DNA of 64,000 bases, taken from Streptomyces solicavernae. Lineage in GTDB: Bacteria; Actinomycetota; Actinomycetes; Streptomycetales; Streptomycetaceae. Below are positions 54,068 through 63,040 of this stretch, in pieces; position 1 is the first letter of the stretch, and each line of letters opens with the position of its first letter. The notes beneath the pieces are model-generated. The model had not been told where the DNA came from, did not search any database, and was given only the letters and a program-made list of their open reading frames with translations. Position numbers and translations under genes: made by a program. The stretch lies in contig NZ_JASCIR010000003.1 in assembly GCF_029968095.1 (NCBI RefSeq), positions 62,001 to 126,000 of the forward strand. Direction: 5' to 3'.

Positions 54068-54899
54068 CTTTGTAGGTCCTCGCTACTTCTTCGATCAGGT
54101 CAAGGGACGCCTCTGGCGGAAGCGCGACGGCCCGCAGCAGATCGTACCTACGACGGTACTCCTTGACGGTGGCCGGATAATCGACGATCCGCCCGTCGAA
54201 GTCGGTCTCCGTCCACACCAGCGGTGGGGCGTCCGAGAAGGTCATCACCTTGACCATGCCGTGCATCAAGGGGTGCCAGGGAGCCGTTTCCGGCACGACC
54301 TGCAGAACGCTCCGCGAGAACCGAATCACGTCGAGAATGTGCTCCAACTGGTCAGCCATCACAGCCGCAGGCAACGGCGTCTTCCGGATGACCGACTCCC
54401 GCAGGATTCCCCAATACGTGGGCCGGTCCTCGCGATTCCACAGCTCCGCTCGCGCAATCCGCGCGCGAACACGTTCGTCAACCGTTCTCAGCGGCGTCAA
54501 CGGCACCGAGTAGCGCATCTGCCCCCGCATGTACGGCTCGGTCTGAAGAAGGCCAGGGATGCTGAACGGGCCCCACTCCTCCAGAGTCTCCGCTCGATTC
54601 TCCAGCTCAGGTACTTCGACGAAGTACAGCGGATGCCCAGCCTGCCGCGCCTTGGCCGCATCTTCGCAACGCCGCTCGAAAAACCCGTCCGTCCGAAGCA
54701 CTTTGTCCACATGCCGCGCCAGATCCTCCGGCATCCGCCGCTCACCGCGTTCGATCTGGCTCAGGAAAGAGATGCCCCGGTAGCTCCCCTCCACCAGCTG
54801 CTCAAGCGTCAGCCCCGCCGCCTCGCGGTGAAAGCGCAACTCGGCGCCGTAAAAGCACGACACGCTCGCCGAAGCGTCGGTGTCCTTACGTGGAGGCAC
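54045..54899 (-). CDS. XRE-family helix-turn-helix regulator with DUF5753 (set 2)
   Basis: A 284-residue protein beginning at GTG 54899 (PPRKDTDASASVSCFYGAEL). The helix-turn-helix is at about 18-70 (RFHREAAGLTLEQLVEGSYR, GISFLSQIERGERRMPEDLA). DUF5753 follows from about 90, with FVEVPELENRAETLEEWGPF and SIPGLLQTEPYMRGQMRYSV, and ends near RYDLLRAVALPPEASLDLIE. It overlaps the DUF397 gene and diverges from a small protein and ATPase gene at 55019-55740. The four genes form the second regulator set of the window. Confidence 0.92.
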   Translation of the reverse strand: MPPRKDTDASASVSCFYGAELRFHREAAGLTLEQLVEGSYRGISFLSQIERGERRMPEDLARHVDKVLRTDGFFERRCEDAAKARQAGHPLYFVEVPELENRAETLEEWGPFSIPGLLQTEPYMRGQMRYSVPLTPLRTVDERVRARIARAELWNREDRPTYWGILRESVIRKTPLPAAVMADQLEHILDVIRFSRSVLQVVPETAPWHPLMHGMVKVMTFSDAPPLVWTETDFDGRIVDYPATVKEYRRRYDLLRAVALPPEASLDLIEEVARTYKDDAQQGD

Positions 54900-55018
54900 A
54901 ACTACCCACCGCCCTTTACCAGTTGCCCTGCGCAACCCGAACCCCTTCAACCGTACGCAACACCACGCCACGCTGTGAGGGATTCGTCACACACCGCACA
55001 CACACGGAAAGGCGCCCC

Positions 55019-55231
55019 ATGGCCATGGACATGGACATCGACGACTGCGTGGACCAACTCCGCACCGCCCTCGCCGCCCACGGCATCACCCTGCCGTCGC
55101 TCGGCGTCGACCTGCCCACCTTCGCCGCGCAGCTCCCCCTGCGGCCCCTCGTAGCGCTCGGGAACTGCAACACCGCCACCGTCCGAGCCCTCACCGACGT
55201 ACTCAACAAAGCGAGCACGCCGTGCGACTGA
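55019..55231 (+). CDS. Small acidic protein before the ATPase gene (set 2)
   Basis: A 70-residue protein: MAMDMDIDDCVDQLRTALAA, then HGITLPSLGVDLPTFAAQLP and NCNTATVRALTDVLNKAS. It has two cysteines but no recognisable domain. The ATG has GGAAAGG upstream. It overlaps the ATPase gene by 10 bp. Small partners of this size beside RsbW-like ATPases are frequent in Streptomyces, often unnamed. Confidence 0.65.
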   Translation: MAMDMDIDDCVDQLRTALAAHGITLPSLGVDLPTFAAQLPLRPLVALGNCNTATVRALTDVLNKASTPCD

Positions 55232-55740
55232 TCCTCGAAATGCCCGCGCAGGCGAAAGCGGTGGCGGAAGTGCGGCGCGCCGTACGCGAGCGCCTGGGCG
55301 AAGCGGGCGCCGAAGTCGAACTCTGTGTCAGCGAGTTACTGTCCAACGTGGTCCAACACGTAGGCGAAGGCACCCCCGTGACCGTCGACGTGAGCCCGAC
55401 CCGCGTGGCGGTCACCGATCCGGACCCGCACCGGCTGCCCGTACCCCCGCAACACGAAGACCCCGGCGCCGAGTCGGGCCGGGGTCTGGCGCTGCTGGCC
55501 GCCGTGTCGGCGCGCTGGGGCGTGACACGGCGGCCGGACGGCAAGACGGTGTGGTGCGAGCTGCTGCCGGACGGGCAGCAGACAGAACTGGACCGGAAGG
55601 GCGAAGATGCACGCCGGTGGGTGTCGCCGGAACGACCGCACACGCCAGCCCCGCTCAGCCGGCGCGGGCCGAGGCCACCGCTGCTGCCCCCACAATCACC
55701 CGGGCTGAGGCCACCCGGCAGCTCTCGGCTAACCTGCTGA
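55222..55740 (+). CDS. ATP-binding protein of the RsbW/HATPase_c type (set 2)
   Basis: A 172-residue protein starting with GTG at 55222. VELCVSELLSNVVQHVGEGT is the N-box with Asn, TRVAVTDPDPHRLP the D-box and ESGRGLALLAAVSARWGVTR the G-box, ending GKTVWCELLPDG. After residue 120 comes a Pro/Arg-rich extension not present in other members. As in set 1 it diverges from the XRE gene of its set. Its partner is probably a sigma-factor antagonist or the XRE/DUF397 proteins; inference. Confidence 0.85.
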   Translation: MRLILEMPAQAKAVAEVRRAVRERLGEAGAEVELCVSELLSNVVQHVGEGTPVTVDVSPTRVAVTDPDPHRLPVPPQHEDPGAESGRGLALLAAVSARWGVTRRPDGKTVWCELLPDGQQTELDRKGEDARRWVSPERPHTPAPLSRRGPRPPLLPPQSPGLRPPGSSRLTC

Positions 55741-55925
55741 AGTACGAGAGCGGCCGCTTCAACACGCAGGAGCAGGCCGAACTTCAGGCCATCGCTGACC
55801 GCCGCAGGCGTCGACGCGCCCGGCGCCCTTCGCACCGGGGGCTGCCCCTGGAAGACAAGGAAGCACCGTGCCCACTCCACATGACGCGAAGCGGCCTGAG
55901 GCTCCGAATCTACCGGTCTGGGTGA
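55617..55925 (+). CDS. Possible small basic protein, overlapping its neighbours
   Basis: The frame from GTG 55617 contains RAEATRQLSANLLKYESGRF and NTQEQAELQAIADRRRRRRA, a helical, charged stretch that looks like real protein rather than a shadow. Its start is uncertain: the only GTG overlaps the ATPase gene by 124 bp and has no close ribosome site, and its end overlaps the membrane protein at 55868 by 58 bp. It may be a short regulator of the cluster or not translated at all. Confidence 0.35.
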   Translation: MGVAGTTAHASPAQPARAEATAAAPTITRAEATRQLSANLLKYESGRFNTQEQAELQAIADRRRRRRARRPSHRGLPLEDKEAPCPLHMTRSGLRLRIYRSG

Positions 55926-56089
55926 CCGTCCCGGTCGCCTTCCTCGTCGCGTTCGCCCTGGGCGAGTTCTACGATTTCGCCTGGTGGCAGCGGATCGTGG
56001 CCGTTGTCCTCACCGCGCTCGCCCTCGAAGCCGTGAACCAGGCCGTACGCCGCGGCACGCGGCGCGGACACGCGGGCAACCGCGTCTGA
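55868..56089 (+). CDS. Small single-helix membrane protein
   Basis: A 73-residue protein starting with GTG at 55868 (PTPHDAKRPEAPNLPVWVTV). Two close hydrophobic stretches (about 18-32, VTVPVAFLVAFALGEF, and 38-55, QRIVAVVLTALALEAV) are followed by a basic tail (RRGTRRGHAG). It is last in the rightward set before a strong terminator. No family recognised. Confidence 0.6.
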   Translation: MPTPHDAKRPEAPNLPVWVTVPVAFLVAFALGEFYDFAWWQRIVAVVLTALALEAVNQAVRRGTRRGHAGNRV

Positions 56090-56116
56090 GGACTCGCGGC
56101 ACACACTCGGAAATCA

Positions 56117-56155
56117 CGGCGGCCCGCCGGCGCCAAGCGCGCCGGCGGGCCGCCG
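56117..56155. terminator. Bidirectional terminator before purH
   Basis: A perfect 17-bp stem (56117-56133 with 56139-56155) with loop caagc sits between the convergent small membrane protein and purH genes, 18 bp from the purH stop. It can serve both strands. Confidence 0.92.
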
Positions 56156-56172
56156 ACCGTTTCACCACCGGC

Positions 56173-57819
56173 TCAGTGGAAGAAGTGCCGAGTCCCCGTG
56201 AAGTACATCGTCACGCCCGCCTTCTTCGCCGCCTCCACGACCTGCTCGTCGCGGACCGAACCGCCCGGCTGGACCACGGCCTTGACGCCCGCGGCCGTAA
56301 GGATCTCCAGGCCGTCGGGGAACGGGAAGAACGCGTCGGACGCGGCGTACGAACCGGTCGCGCGCTCCTCGCCCGCGCGCTCCACGGCGAGCTTCGCCGA
56401 GTCGACGCGGTTGACCTGGCCCATGCCGACGCCGACCGAGGCGCCGTCGTTGGCGAGCAGGATCGCGTTGGACTTCACGGCACGGCAGGCGCGCCAGGCG
56501 AAGGCCAGTTCCTTCAGTTCCGAGTCGGACAGCGCCTCACCGGTCGCGAGCGTCCAGTTCGCCGGGTCGTCGCCCTCGGCCTGCAGCGTGTCCGTGATCT
56601 GGGCGAGGCCGCCGCCGTCGATCGGCTTGAACTCGGAGACCAGCTCGGGCGCTTCGGGGCAGCGCAGGACACGGATGTTCTTCTTGCGGGCAAGCACCTC
56701 GACCGCGCCGTCCTCGTAGTCCGGCGCCACGATGACCTCGGTGAAGATCTCCGCGACCTGCTCGGCCATCGCGACGGAGACCGGGCGGTTGACGGCGATC
56801 ACACCGCCGAACGCGGACAGCGGGTCGCAGGCGTGCGCCTTGCGGTGCGCCTCGGCGACGTCCGCGCCGATCGCGATCCCGCACGGGTTGGCGTGCTTGA
56901 TGATCGCCACGGCCGGCTCGGCGTGGTCGTACGCGGCCCGGCGCGCGGCGTCGGTGTCCGTGTAGTTGTTGTACGACATCTCCTTGCCGTGCAGCTGCTC
57001 GGCACTCGCGAGACCGCCGCAGCCGCCGCCCGCGGCGGAGCCGCTGGTAGACACATAGAGGGCGGCCGCCTGGTGCGGGTTCTCGCCGTAGCGGAGGACG
57101 TTCTTGCGCTCGTACGTGACACCGAGGAAGGACGGGAACTCCTCGCCCGAGCCCTCGGCCGCGTAGTCGGCGGCGAACCAGGAGGCCACGGCCACGTCGT
57201 ACTCGGCGGTGTGGCGGAAGGCCTCGGCGGCGAGGCGCTTGCGGGCGGCCAGGTCGAACCCGCCCTCCTTGGCGGCGGCGAGCACGTCCGCGTACCGCTC
57301 GGGGCTGGTGACGACCGCGACCGAGGGGTGATTCTTGGCGGCGGCGCGGACCATCGAGGGGCCGCCGATGTCGATCTGCTCGACGCACTCGTCGGGCGAG
57401 GCGCCGGAGGCGACGGTCTGCGTGAACGGGTAGAGGTTCACGACGACCAGGTCGAAGGGCTCCACGCCGAGCTCGGCGAGCTGTTCGCGGTGGGAGTCGA
57501 GGCGCAGGTCGGCGAGGATCCCGGCGTGCACGCGCGGGTGCAGCGTCTTGACCCGGCCGTCCAGGCACTCGGGGAAGCCGGTCAGCTCCTCGACCTTGGT
57601 GACCGGCGCCCCGGCGGCGGCGATCTTCGCGGCGGTGGAGCCGGTGGAGACGAGCTGGACGCCCGCCTCGTGCAGCCCGAGGGCCAGCTCTTCCAGGCCG
57701 GTCTTGTCATAGACGCTGATGAGAGCCCTGCGGATGGGGCGCGGACCTTCTGCGGTCGTACCTGCTGCGGCCGTACCTGCTGCGGCCGTACCTTCGGCGG
57801 TCATACCTTCGGCGGTCAC
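56173..57819 (-). CDS. purH: Bifunctional AICAR transformylase/IMP cyclohydrolase
   Basis: A 548-residue enzyme for the last two purine steps. The MGS-like cyclohydrolase domain is N-terminal (about 28-150, [56 protein letters not shown]). The AICARFT domain follows, with [40 protein letters not shown] and [20 protein letters not shown]. The GTG start overlaps the purN stop (GTGA). The first 25 residues are TAEG/TAAAG pentapeptides encoded by a 15-bp tandem repeat, an odd extension; a second ATG lies five codons in. Confidence 0.96.
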   Translation of the reverse strand: MTAEGMTAEGTAAAGTAAAGTTAEGPRPIRRALISVYDKTGLEELALGLHEAGVQLVSTGSTAAKIAAAGAPVTKVEELTGFPECLDGRVKTLHPRVHAGILADLRLDSHREQLAELGVEPFDLVVVNLYPFTQTVASGASPDECVEQIDIGGPSMVRAAAKNHPSVAVVTSPERYADVLAAAKEGGFDLAARKRLAAEAFRHTAEYDVAVASWFAADYAAEGSGEEFPSFLGVTYERKNVLRYGENPHQAAALYVSTSGSAAGGGCGGLASAEQLHGKEMSYNNYTDTDAARRAAYDHAEPAVAIIKHANPCGIAIGADVAEAHRKAHACDPLSAFGGVIAVNRPVSVAMAEQVAEIFTEVIVAPDYEDGAVEVLARKKNIRVLRCPEAPELVSEFKPIDGGGLAQITDTLQAEGDDPANWTLATGEALSDSELKELAFAWRACRAVKSNAILLANDGASVGVGMGQVNRVDSAKLAVERAGEERATGSYAASDAFFPFPDGLEILTAAGVKAVVQPGGSVRDEQVVEAAKKAGVTMYFTGTRHFFH

Positions 57820-58457
57820 GGGATGGAAACCTTTCGTCCCTCAATGCGGTAGCCGTGCCGGGCCAGACGCCCCACGACCTCGACGAGCAGCTGGCGCTCG
57901 ACTTCCTTGATGCGCTCGTGGAGCGCGGCGCCACCGTCCGCGTGGTCCTCGTCCCGGACCTCGACCACGCTCTGCGCGATGATCGGCCCGGTGTCGACGC
58001 CGTCGTCGACGAAGTGGACGGTGCAGCCGGTGACCTTCGCGCCGTACGCGAGCGCGTCCCGCACGCCGTGGGCGCCGGGGAAGCTGGGCAGCAGCGCGGG
58101 GTGGGTGTTCACGGTCCGCCCGCCGAAGCGCGCGAGGAACTCCTTGCCCACGATCTTCATGAACCCGGCGGAGATCACCAGGTCGGGCTCGTACGCGGCG
58201 ACGGCCTCGGCGAGCGCCCGGTCCCACTCCTCGCGCGTGGGGTGGTCCTGCACCCGGCACACGAAGGTCGGCAGGCCCACGCTCTCGGCCCGTTCCAGAC
58301 CGGCGATCCCGCCTCGGTCGGCGCCCACGGCGACGATCTCGGCGCCGTAGGCGGCGCTGCCCACGGCCTCGATGGCGTCGATCAGCGCCTGCAGATTGGT
58401 ACCGGACCCGGAGACGAGCACGACGAGGCGCTTCGGGGCGGCGGGAGATGAGGCCAC
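57816..58457 (-). CDS. purN: Phosphoribosylglycinamide formyltransferase
   Basis: A 213-residue enzyme that transfers a formyl group from 10-formyl-tetrahydrofolate to GAR in purine synthesis. [20 protein letters not shown] is the N-terminal phosphate loop, [20 protein letters not shown] leads to [16 protein letters not shown], which with [19 protein letters not shown] holds the catalytic Asn, His and Asp. The GTG at 58457 has AGGAAAGGG upstream; an in-frame ATG at 58511 has only a cramped site. Its stop overlaps the purH start, so the two are coupled. Confidence 0.95.
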   Translation of the reverse strand: MASSPAAPKRLVVLVSGSGTNLQALIDAIEAVGSAAYGAEIVAVGADRGGIAGLERAESVGLPTFVCRVQDHPTREEWDRALAEAVAAYEPDLVISAGFMKIVGKEFLARFGGRTVNTHPALLPSFPGAHGVRDALAYGAKVTGCTVHFVDDGVDTGPIIAQSVVEVRDEDHADGGAALHERIKEVERQLLVEVVGRLARHGYRIEGRKVSIP

Positions 58458-58528
58458 GACGGGGCCCTTTCCTGGCTTGCTCGGCTTTGTGCGGTCGTAC
58501 GAATGCTTCATGTCCCCCAATACGGGGA

Positions 58529-58556
58529 ACTCTACGAAGCGCTCGACCGTCAGCAA
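58529..58556 (-). promoter_or_regulatory. Predicted promoter of purN-purH
   Basis: On the minus strand TTGCTG (58551-58556) and TAGAGT (58529-58534) are 16 bp apart. TAGAGT fits the vegetative TAGRRT box exactly. A small inverted repeat CCCC-gtatt-GGGG follows at about +5, overlapping 58514-58526, and might be an operator or leader hairpin. Confidence 0.55.
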
Positions 58557-58675
58557 CGATACCGGCACACGTTGCGGCCCCCACGGGACGGGGACCCGGC
58601 CGGAAGGTAGCGTCTGCTAAGCAAGCGCTACGCATGCCCTGTTTCGGGCCTCAACTAGGGGAAGACACACACCAG

Positions 58676-59611
58676 ATGCCGGACCGACTGCCCACGCCCC
58701 CGTCCTCGCCTCAGCAGGACCCGCCCGACGACGGGTCCCGGCAAGGTGTGGGCCCGGACACGGAGAGCAACGGCTCCGGCGAGTCGGAATACGCGAACCC
58801 CGCGAACCGCGCGAACCCCGCGAACCGCGCGGACCCCGCGGACCCCGCGGACCCCGCGAACCGCGCGAACCGCGCGGACAACCCCTTCGCCCCGCCGCCC
58901 GAGGGCAGCCCGGACCGCCCGTGGCAGCCGCGGCAGCAGGACAACGGCGATCGGCGGGGCGATCAGCGAGGCGATCAGCAGGGCGATCAGCGGGGCGGCC
59001 AAGGCGGCGGCAGCCGCTGGAGCAGCCGCCAGCCGGGGCGTTCCTCCGGCCCGTTCGGCCAGCGGCCCGGCGAGTCCGACGGCCAGGGCGGTCCCGGCGG
59101 TCCCGGCGGCCAGGGCGGTTCGGGCGGCGGGCTGCGCTGGGACCCGACGGACCCGGTCCAGCGCCGCGCGCGGTACGCGCTGCTCGCCGGTATGTGGGGC
59201 TTCTTCTTCGCCCTGTTCTCCTGGCCGTACGTGGCGCTGCTGCTCGGCGCGCTCGCGCTGTACTGGTCGATCGGCTCGCTGCGCGGGCACCCGGCGGGGG
59301 ACGGGAAGGACGGCAAGGGCAGCCAGGGTGGCAAGGACGGCCAGGACGCCAAGGACCGGAAGCCCGAGCGGGCCGCTCCCCCGGCGGCCGGCGCGGGCGC
59401 GGGGAAGCCGCAGCGGACGGCGGCGGTCAGCGGCCTGGTCACCGGATCCCTTGCGCTCGCCATGGTCGCGGCCACGTTCACGGCGCAGATCGTCTACCGC
59501 GACTACTTCACCTGCGTCAACGACGCCCTGACGACCACGGCCGAGAAGTCCTGCGAGAACCTCCTCCCGGAGCAGCTCCGCCCGTTCCTCGGCACGCCCG
59601 AGGAGGAGTAG
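58676..59611 (+). CDS. Membrane protein with long Asn/Ala/Pro/Gly/Gln-rich N-terminus
   Basis: A 311-residue protein. About 155 residues are low complexity: NPANRANPANRADPADPADP repeats, GDQRGDQQGDQRGGQ repeats and a [11 protein letters not shown] run. Then LRWDPTDPVQRRARYALLAG leads into two membrane helices (about 170-205). After a Lys/Gly/Asp linker with KDGKGSQGGKDGQDAKDRK comes one more helix (about 250-272) and a short outer tail with two cysteines (YFTCVNDALTT, EKSCENLLPE). It lies divergent from purN. Role unknown. Confidence 0.8.
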   Translation: MPDRLPTPPSSPQQDPPDDGSRQGVGPDTESNGSGESEYANPANRANPANRADPADPADPANRANRADNPFAPPPEGSPDRPWQPRQQDNGDRRGDQRGDQQGDQRGGQGGGSRWSSRQPGRSSGPFGQRPGESDGQGGPGGPGGQGGSGGGLRWDPTDPVQRRARYALLAGMWGFFFALFSWPYVALLLGALALYWSIGSLRGHPAGDGKDGKGSQGGKDGQDAKDRKPERAAPPAAGAGAGKPQRTAAVSGLVTGSLALAMVAATFTAQIVYRDYFTCVNDALTTTAEKSCENLLPEQLRPFLGTPEEE

Positions 59612-59632
59612 CACCCGCGGGGTCGTCGCCGG

Positions 59633-61426
59633 TCAGCGGCTTTCCGGGTCCGGCCCCGGCCCCGGTCGTACGGTGAAGTCGTACGGCTCGAAGCCGGGGG
59701 CCGAACTCCCCTCCCGCGTACCGGACTTGGCGCGCCAGGGTGTCCACCACCTGCGACGGCCGACCGCCACGGGTCCGGCCTGCTGGTCGTCCTGCCGGTC
59801 GTTTTGCTGCTCGCCCTGCGGGTCGTCCTGCCGGTCGTTTTGCTGCTCGCCCTGCGGGTCGTCCTGCCGGTCGCGGCGGCGCCACAGCCGTACGCGGGGC
59901 ACGTTCACGCGCGGCAGCCGGACCCAGCCCGGCGTACGGACCCAGCCCGGCCGGCGCGGGGCCCGCAGCCGTACGCCCTTGACCCGGCCCCACAGGTCCC
60001 GCGCCCGCCGGCTCCGTACGCGCCAGGCCCGCAGGCCCAGGGCGACCGGGGTGCCGAGCAGACCCGCCCAGAGCAGCGCCGCGCCACCCGTCCGCCACCA
60101 CACCGGGCCGAAGTCCGCGAGCGCCCCGCCGCCCAGCGGGCCGCCCGCGAGCGCCGCGAGCAGGGCCAGGGCGAGGCCGCACAGCACCGCCGCGAGCCCC
60201 GCCGTCAGCGCCGTCTCACCCCGCGACCAGGCCCGGTCCGGCATGGACTTCGGCGCCGCCGCGCGGGCCGTGAACCAGCCGACGGTGAGCCCGCACACCC
60301 CGCCGACCGCGCACGCCGCCCAGGTCAGCGGCGTACCGGTACCGGCGTCCGGGATCGCGGCGAGCAGCGGGAAGGGCGGAAGCAGCGGGTCCGTGGGCGC
60401 CCCTCCGGGCCAGGCCACGCCGCCCGCGCCGAGCGTGAAGCCGGGCCCGAGCCCGTAGGAGGCACCCCACACCGCCGCGTTGGGCACCAGCGCGATGGCG
60501 AGCAGCAGCACCGCGACCCGCCCCGACCACAGGTCGCTCAGCTGCAGATACGTGGTCTGCGAGGCCTGAGCGTGCACGGCGAGCGAGACCCCGACGAGCA
60601 GCGCGCCGCCGCCCACCAGCACCAGCACCCCGGCCGCGGCCGCCCGGAACGCGGGACCGGGGTGGGGGCGGCCCGCCCCGTCAGGCCGCGGCTCCGGCGC
60701 GTGGAGGCGGCGGAGCGGTGCGGGCAGCGGGCCGCGCGGGCGGCCGTACGCGTTCCACACCCCGGCGGCCGCGCCCAGGAGCGCGAGGGCCGTGAGGTGC
60801 AGCGCGGCGCTCAGCGGGTCCGCGCGCAGCGGGCCGTCCGTCGCGAAGAGCGTGGCGAGCGCGCCGACCGCCAGATACCCGCCGACGACCCCGCCGAGCG
60901 CGCCGCGCGGCCGGTCCGCCGTGTCCGCGGCGTCGCGGCCCGCGCGGTGCAGGAGCAACGCGGGCACCGCGACGAGGAGCAGCGGGGTGACGCCGAGCGG
61001 CGCCGGGCCGCCTGCGAGGGTGTCGGCCCTGACCAGGTCGGCGCCGTGGGCGAGCAGCCACATCGCGGCCGCCACGTGCAGCGCGTCGTCCGGCCCGCTG
61101 CCCGGGTACGGGGAGCTGATCCACCCGGCCATCACCAGGACGGCGAACGCGCCGAGTCCGAGCCCGGCCGCGACGGCGCCGCCGACCACCGCGCCGACGA
61201 GCGCGGACGTTCTGCGCCACCGCCCGCTGCGCGCGAGACCGCCGAGCACGGCGGACGGCGGCACCCCGGCGGCCCGCGCTCCGGCTGAGGAACGGGGCGC
61301 GGAGGAACGGGGCGCTGAGGAACGGGGCGCTGAGGAACGGGGCGCGGAGGAACGGGGCGACGAGCTGCGGGGCGACGAGGAACGGGGCGACGAGCTGCGG
61401 TCGGTGGGGTGCGTCACGCCCGCCAT
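59633..61426 (-). CDS. DUF6350 (PerM-like) polytopic membrane protein with repeat-rich ends
   Basis: A 597-residue protein with about ten membrane helices between about 55 and 450, conserved in Streptomyces and annotated as DUF6350 or cell division protein PerM. The N-terminal tail after [10 protein letters not shown] holds seven to eight [10 protein letters not shown] pentapeptides coded by a 15-bp repeat (61285-61395). The C-terminal tail holds two copies of [12 protein letters not shown] coded by a 36-bp repeat (59780-59875). The tails flank the core and are likely variable. The start ATG (61426) has GGGAG only one base before it, so the true start is uncertain. Confidence 0.8.
   Translation of the reverse strand: MAGVTHPTDRSSSPRSSSPRSSSPRSSAPRSSAPRSSAPRSSAPRSSAGARAAGVPPSAVLGGLARSGRWRRTSALVGAVVGGAVAAGLGLGAFAVLVMAGWISSPYPGSGPDDALHVAAAMWLLAHGADLVRADTLAGGPAPLGVTPLLLVAVPALLLHRAGRDAADTADRPRGALGGVVGGYLAVGALATLFATDGPLRADPLSAALHLTALALLGAAAGVWNAYGRPRGPLPAPLRRLHAPEPRPDGAGRPHPGPAFRAAAAGVLVLVGGGALLVGVSLAVHAQASQTTYLQLSDLWSGRVAVLLLAIALVPNAAVWGASYGLGPGFTLGAGGVAWPGGAPTDPLLPPFPLLAAIPDAGTGTPLTWAACAVGGVCGLTVGWFTARAAAPKSMPDRAWSRGETALTAGLAAVLCGLALALLAALAGGPLGGGALADFGPVWWRTGGAALLWAGLLGTPVALGLRAWRVRSRRARDLWGRVKGVRLRAPRRPGWVRTPGWVRLPRVNVPRVRLWRRRDRQDDPQGEQQNDRQDDPQGEQQNDRQDDQQAGPVAVGRRRWWTPWRAKSGTREGSSAPGFEPYDFTVRPGPGPDPESR
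61285..61395. repeat. 15-bp coding tandem repeat, about seven to eight copies
   Basis: gaggaacggggcgct and variants (cggag, cgacg) recur about every 15 bp through the N-terminal tail of the DUF6350 gene and encode SSAPR/SSSPR. In-frame units keep the protein readable, so copy number can vary without loss. Confidence 0.88.
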
Positions 61427-61479
61427 GCTCCCAACGACACGCGCTTCCTCGTCGTAACAGGCGAATACACGCAGTGTCG

Positions 61480-61518
61480 CCCAATATACGTTTATGTACT
61501 TTTTCGTACGGCATTGGG
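61480..61518. promoter_or_regulatory. AT-rich divergent promoter region with CCCAAT/ATTGGG inverted repeat
   Basis: The interval is much richer in A/T than its surroundings (aatatacgtttatgtac and ttttt). CCCAAT (61480-61485) and ATTGGG (61513-61518) frame a 27-base centre that contains GTACtttttcGTAC. It lies between the DUF6350 gene and the XRE/sigma-like gene and is a likely promoter and operator pair. Confidence 0.55.
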
Positions 61519-61597
61519 CTGCACGCGCCACGGCGGTCCGCCTTGCGAACGACGACCCTGACGACGGTGCTACGGCCCACGGTGTGGAGAGTCCGAC

Positions 61598-62890
61598 ATG
61601 ACCCAGAGCCCCGCCACCCCGCTGCCGTCCCCCAAGGAGTGCCGACGGCTGCGGGAGGCGCAGGATCTGACGCAGGCACAGGTCGCCGCGAAAGTCGGCG
61701 TCACCCGCGAGACGGTGAGGTCCTGGGAGACCGGCCGTACCACCCCCAGAGGCAGCAAGCGCGCAGCATACGCCCGCCTGCTCGCCGCCGCCCCGGCCCG
61801 CACCCGGCCGCCGGGCGCCTCGTCCAAGGGCCGCTCGGGCGCGTCACGTACGGCGAAGTCAACCGGCACCGGTAAGGCCCGCGGCTCGAAGGCGGCGAGC
61901 AGGAGCAGCACCGACGCACGTCCGGCCGCCTCGGACACCGACGCCCCGGAAAGCCGGACTGCGGAGGCGGTGGCCCTGGAGACGGCGACGCCGGAAGCAG
62001 TGGTCCCGGAAGCAGTGGCCCCGGACACGGTGGTCCCGGAAACGGCCGAGCCCGAACCACCCGAAAGCGCCACCGACTCGGCCCGCGGCGCCCGCCTCAC
62101 CCCCGACCAGGCGTTCGACGCCCTGTATGCGTTCACCTCCCCCGCCCTCGTACGCCAGACGTATCTGCTCACCGGGCGGCGGGCGCTCGCGAAGGAGGCG
62201 GTGGAGCGGGCGTTTCAGCAGGCCTGGGAGCGATGGCCGGAAGTGGCCGTCGACCGGGACCCGGTGGGGTGGGTGCGGGCGGCCGCGTACGAGTACGCGC
62301 TCTCGCCCTGGCACCGGCTGCGGCGCAGGCACCGGCAGCCGGAGGCCCCGCCCGCCGAGGCCGAGGACCGCAAGCTGCTCGACACCCTGCTCAGCCTGCC
62401 CACCCCGTACCGCCGGACGCTGGTCCTCTACGACGGCGTCGGGCTCGACCTGCCGGAGACCGCCGCCGAGACGGAGGCCTCCACTCCGGCCGCCGCGCAC
62501 CGGCTCCTGCACGCCCGCGAGGCCGTCGCCGGGCGGCTGCCCGAATTGTCCGAGCCGACCGAACTCCAGCGCAGGCTGGACGAGCTGGCGCGGGCGGAGA
62601 AGCTCGGCGCCGGTCCCGCCACCGTCGTACGACAGGGCGGTGAGCACCGCTCTCGGTTCTGGACGCGGGCCGCGATCGCGTTCACGGCGCTCATCATCGG
62701 CGCCTCCGCGCTCGCACTCGCCACGTCGCCGCGGCAGTACGAGCCGGTGCCCGCGCCCGGTGCGCCGATCAGCGGGGTGCCGCCGCGGATGGGCCCCGGG
62801 CCGCTCACCGAGCAGGACAAATGGCTGCGGCAGAAGCTGCAGGCCGAGCCGGGGAACGGGCCGCAGCGGCTGGCCCCCCTGCTGGAGTGA
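61598..62890 (+). CDS. XRE helix-turn-helix fused to a sigma-70-like domain and a membrane helix
   Basis: A 430-residue protein. A XRE domain is at about 12-60 ([40 protein letters not shown]). A variable Ala/Thr/Pro/Glu linker follows, with [14 protein letters not shown] repeats. A sigma-factor-like segment lies at about 165-315: [20 protein letters not shown], then [20 protein letters not shown], and [22 protein letters not shown]-terminal membrane helix (about 355-378, [20 protein letters not shown]) ends in a short outside tail. The domain order (DNA-binding, sigma-like, membrane) is unusual for a regulator and may be lineage-specific. Targets and signals are unknown. Confidence 0.78.
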   Translation: MTQSPATPLPSPKECRRLREAQDLTQAQVAAKVGVTRETVRSWETGRTTPRGSKRAAYARLLAAAPARTRPPGASSKGRSGASRTAKSTGTGKARGSKAASRSSTDARPAASDTDAPESRTAEAVALETATPEAVVPEAVAPDTVVPETAEPEPPESATDSARGARLTPDQAFDALYAFTSPALVRQTYLLTGRRALAKEAVERAFQQAWERWPEVAVDRDPVGWVRAAAYEYALSPWHRLRRRHRQPEAPPAEAEDRKLLDTLLSLPTPYRRTLVLYDGVGLDLPETAAETEASTPAAAHRLLHAREAVAGRLPELSEPTELQRRLDELARAEKLGAGPATVVRQGGEHRSRFWTRAAIAFTALIIGASALALATSPRQYEPVPAPGAPISGVPPRMGPGPLTEQDKWLRQKLQAEPGNGPQRLAPLLE

Positions 62891-62907
62891 CGCCGTTCGG
62901 GTACGCG

Positions 62908-62947
62908 CGCGGGCCCGCACCCCCGGCAGGAGGGGTGCGGGCCCGCG
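62908..62947. terminator. Terminator between the XRE/sigma-like gene and sucD
   Basis: A perfect 16-bp stem CGCGGGCCCGCACCCC (62908-62923) with 62932-62947 and loop cggcagga, sited 17 bp after the stop codon of the rightward gene. It lies on the sucD 3' side too, before the tandem repeat, and could end both transcripts. Confidence 0.92.
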
Positions 62948-62955
62948 TACGTACA

Positions 62956-63040
62956 GCGCTGGTCAGCCGTTGGCGCTGGTCAGCCGTTGGCGCTGGTCAG
63001 CCGTTGGCGCTGGTCAGCCGTTGGCGCTGGTCAGCCATTG
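62956..63040. repeat. Five 17-bp repeats spanning the sucD stop codon
   Basis: GCGCTGGTCAGCCGTTG occurs four times exactly (62956, 62973, 62990, 63007) and once as GCGCTGGTCAGCCATTG (63024-63040). The last copy contains the sucD stop codon (63031-63033) and the codons for LNG. The others lie in the 3' flank; the protein end is not changed. Confidence 0.95.
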
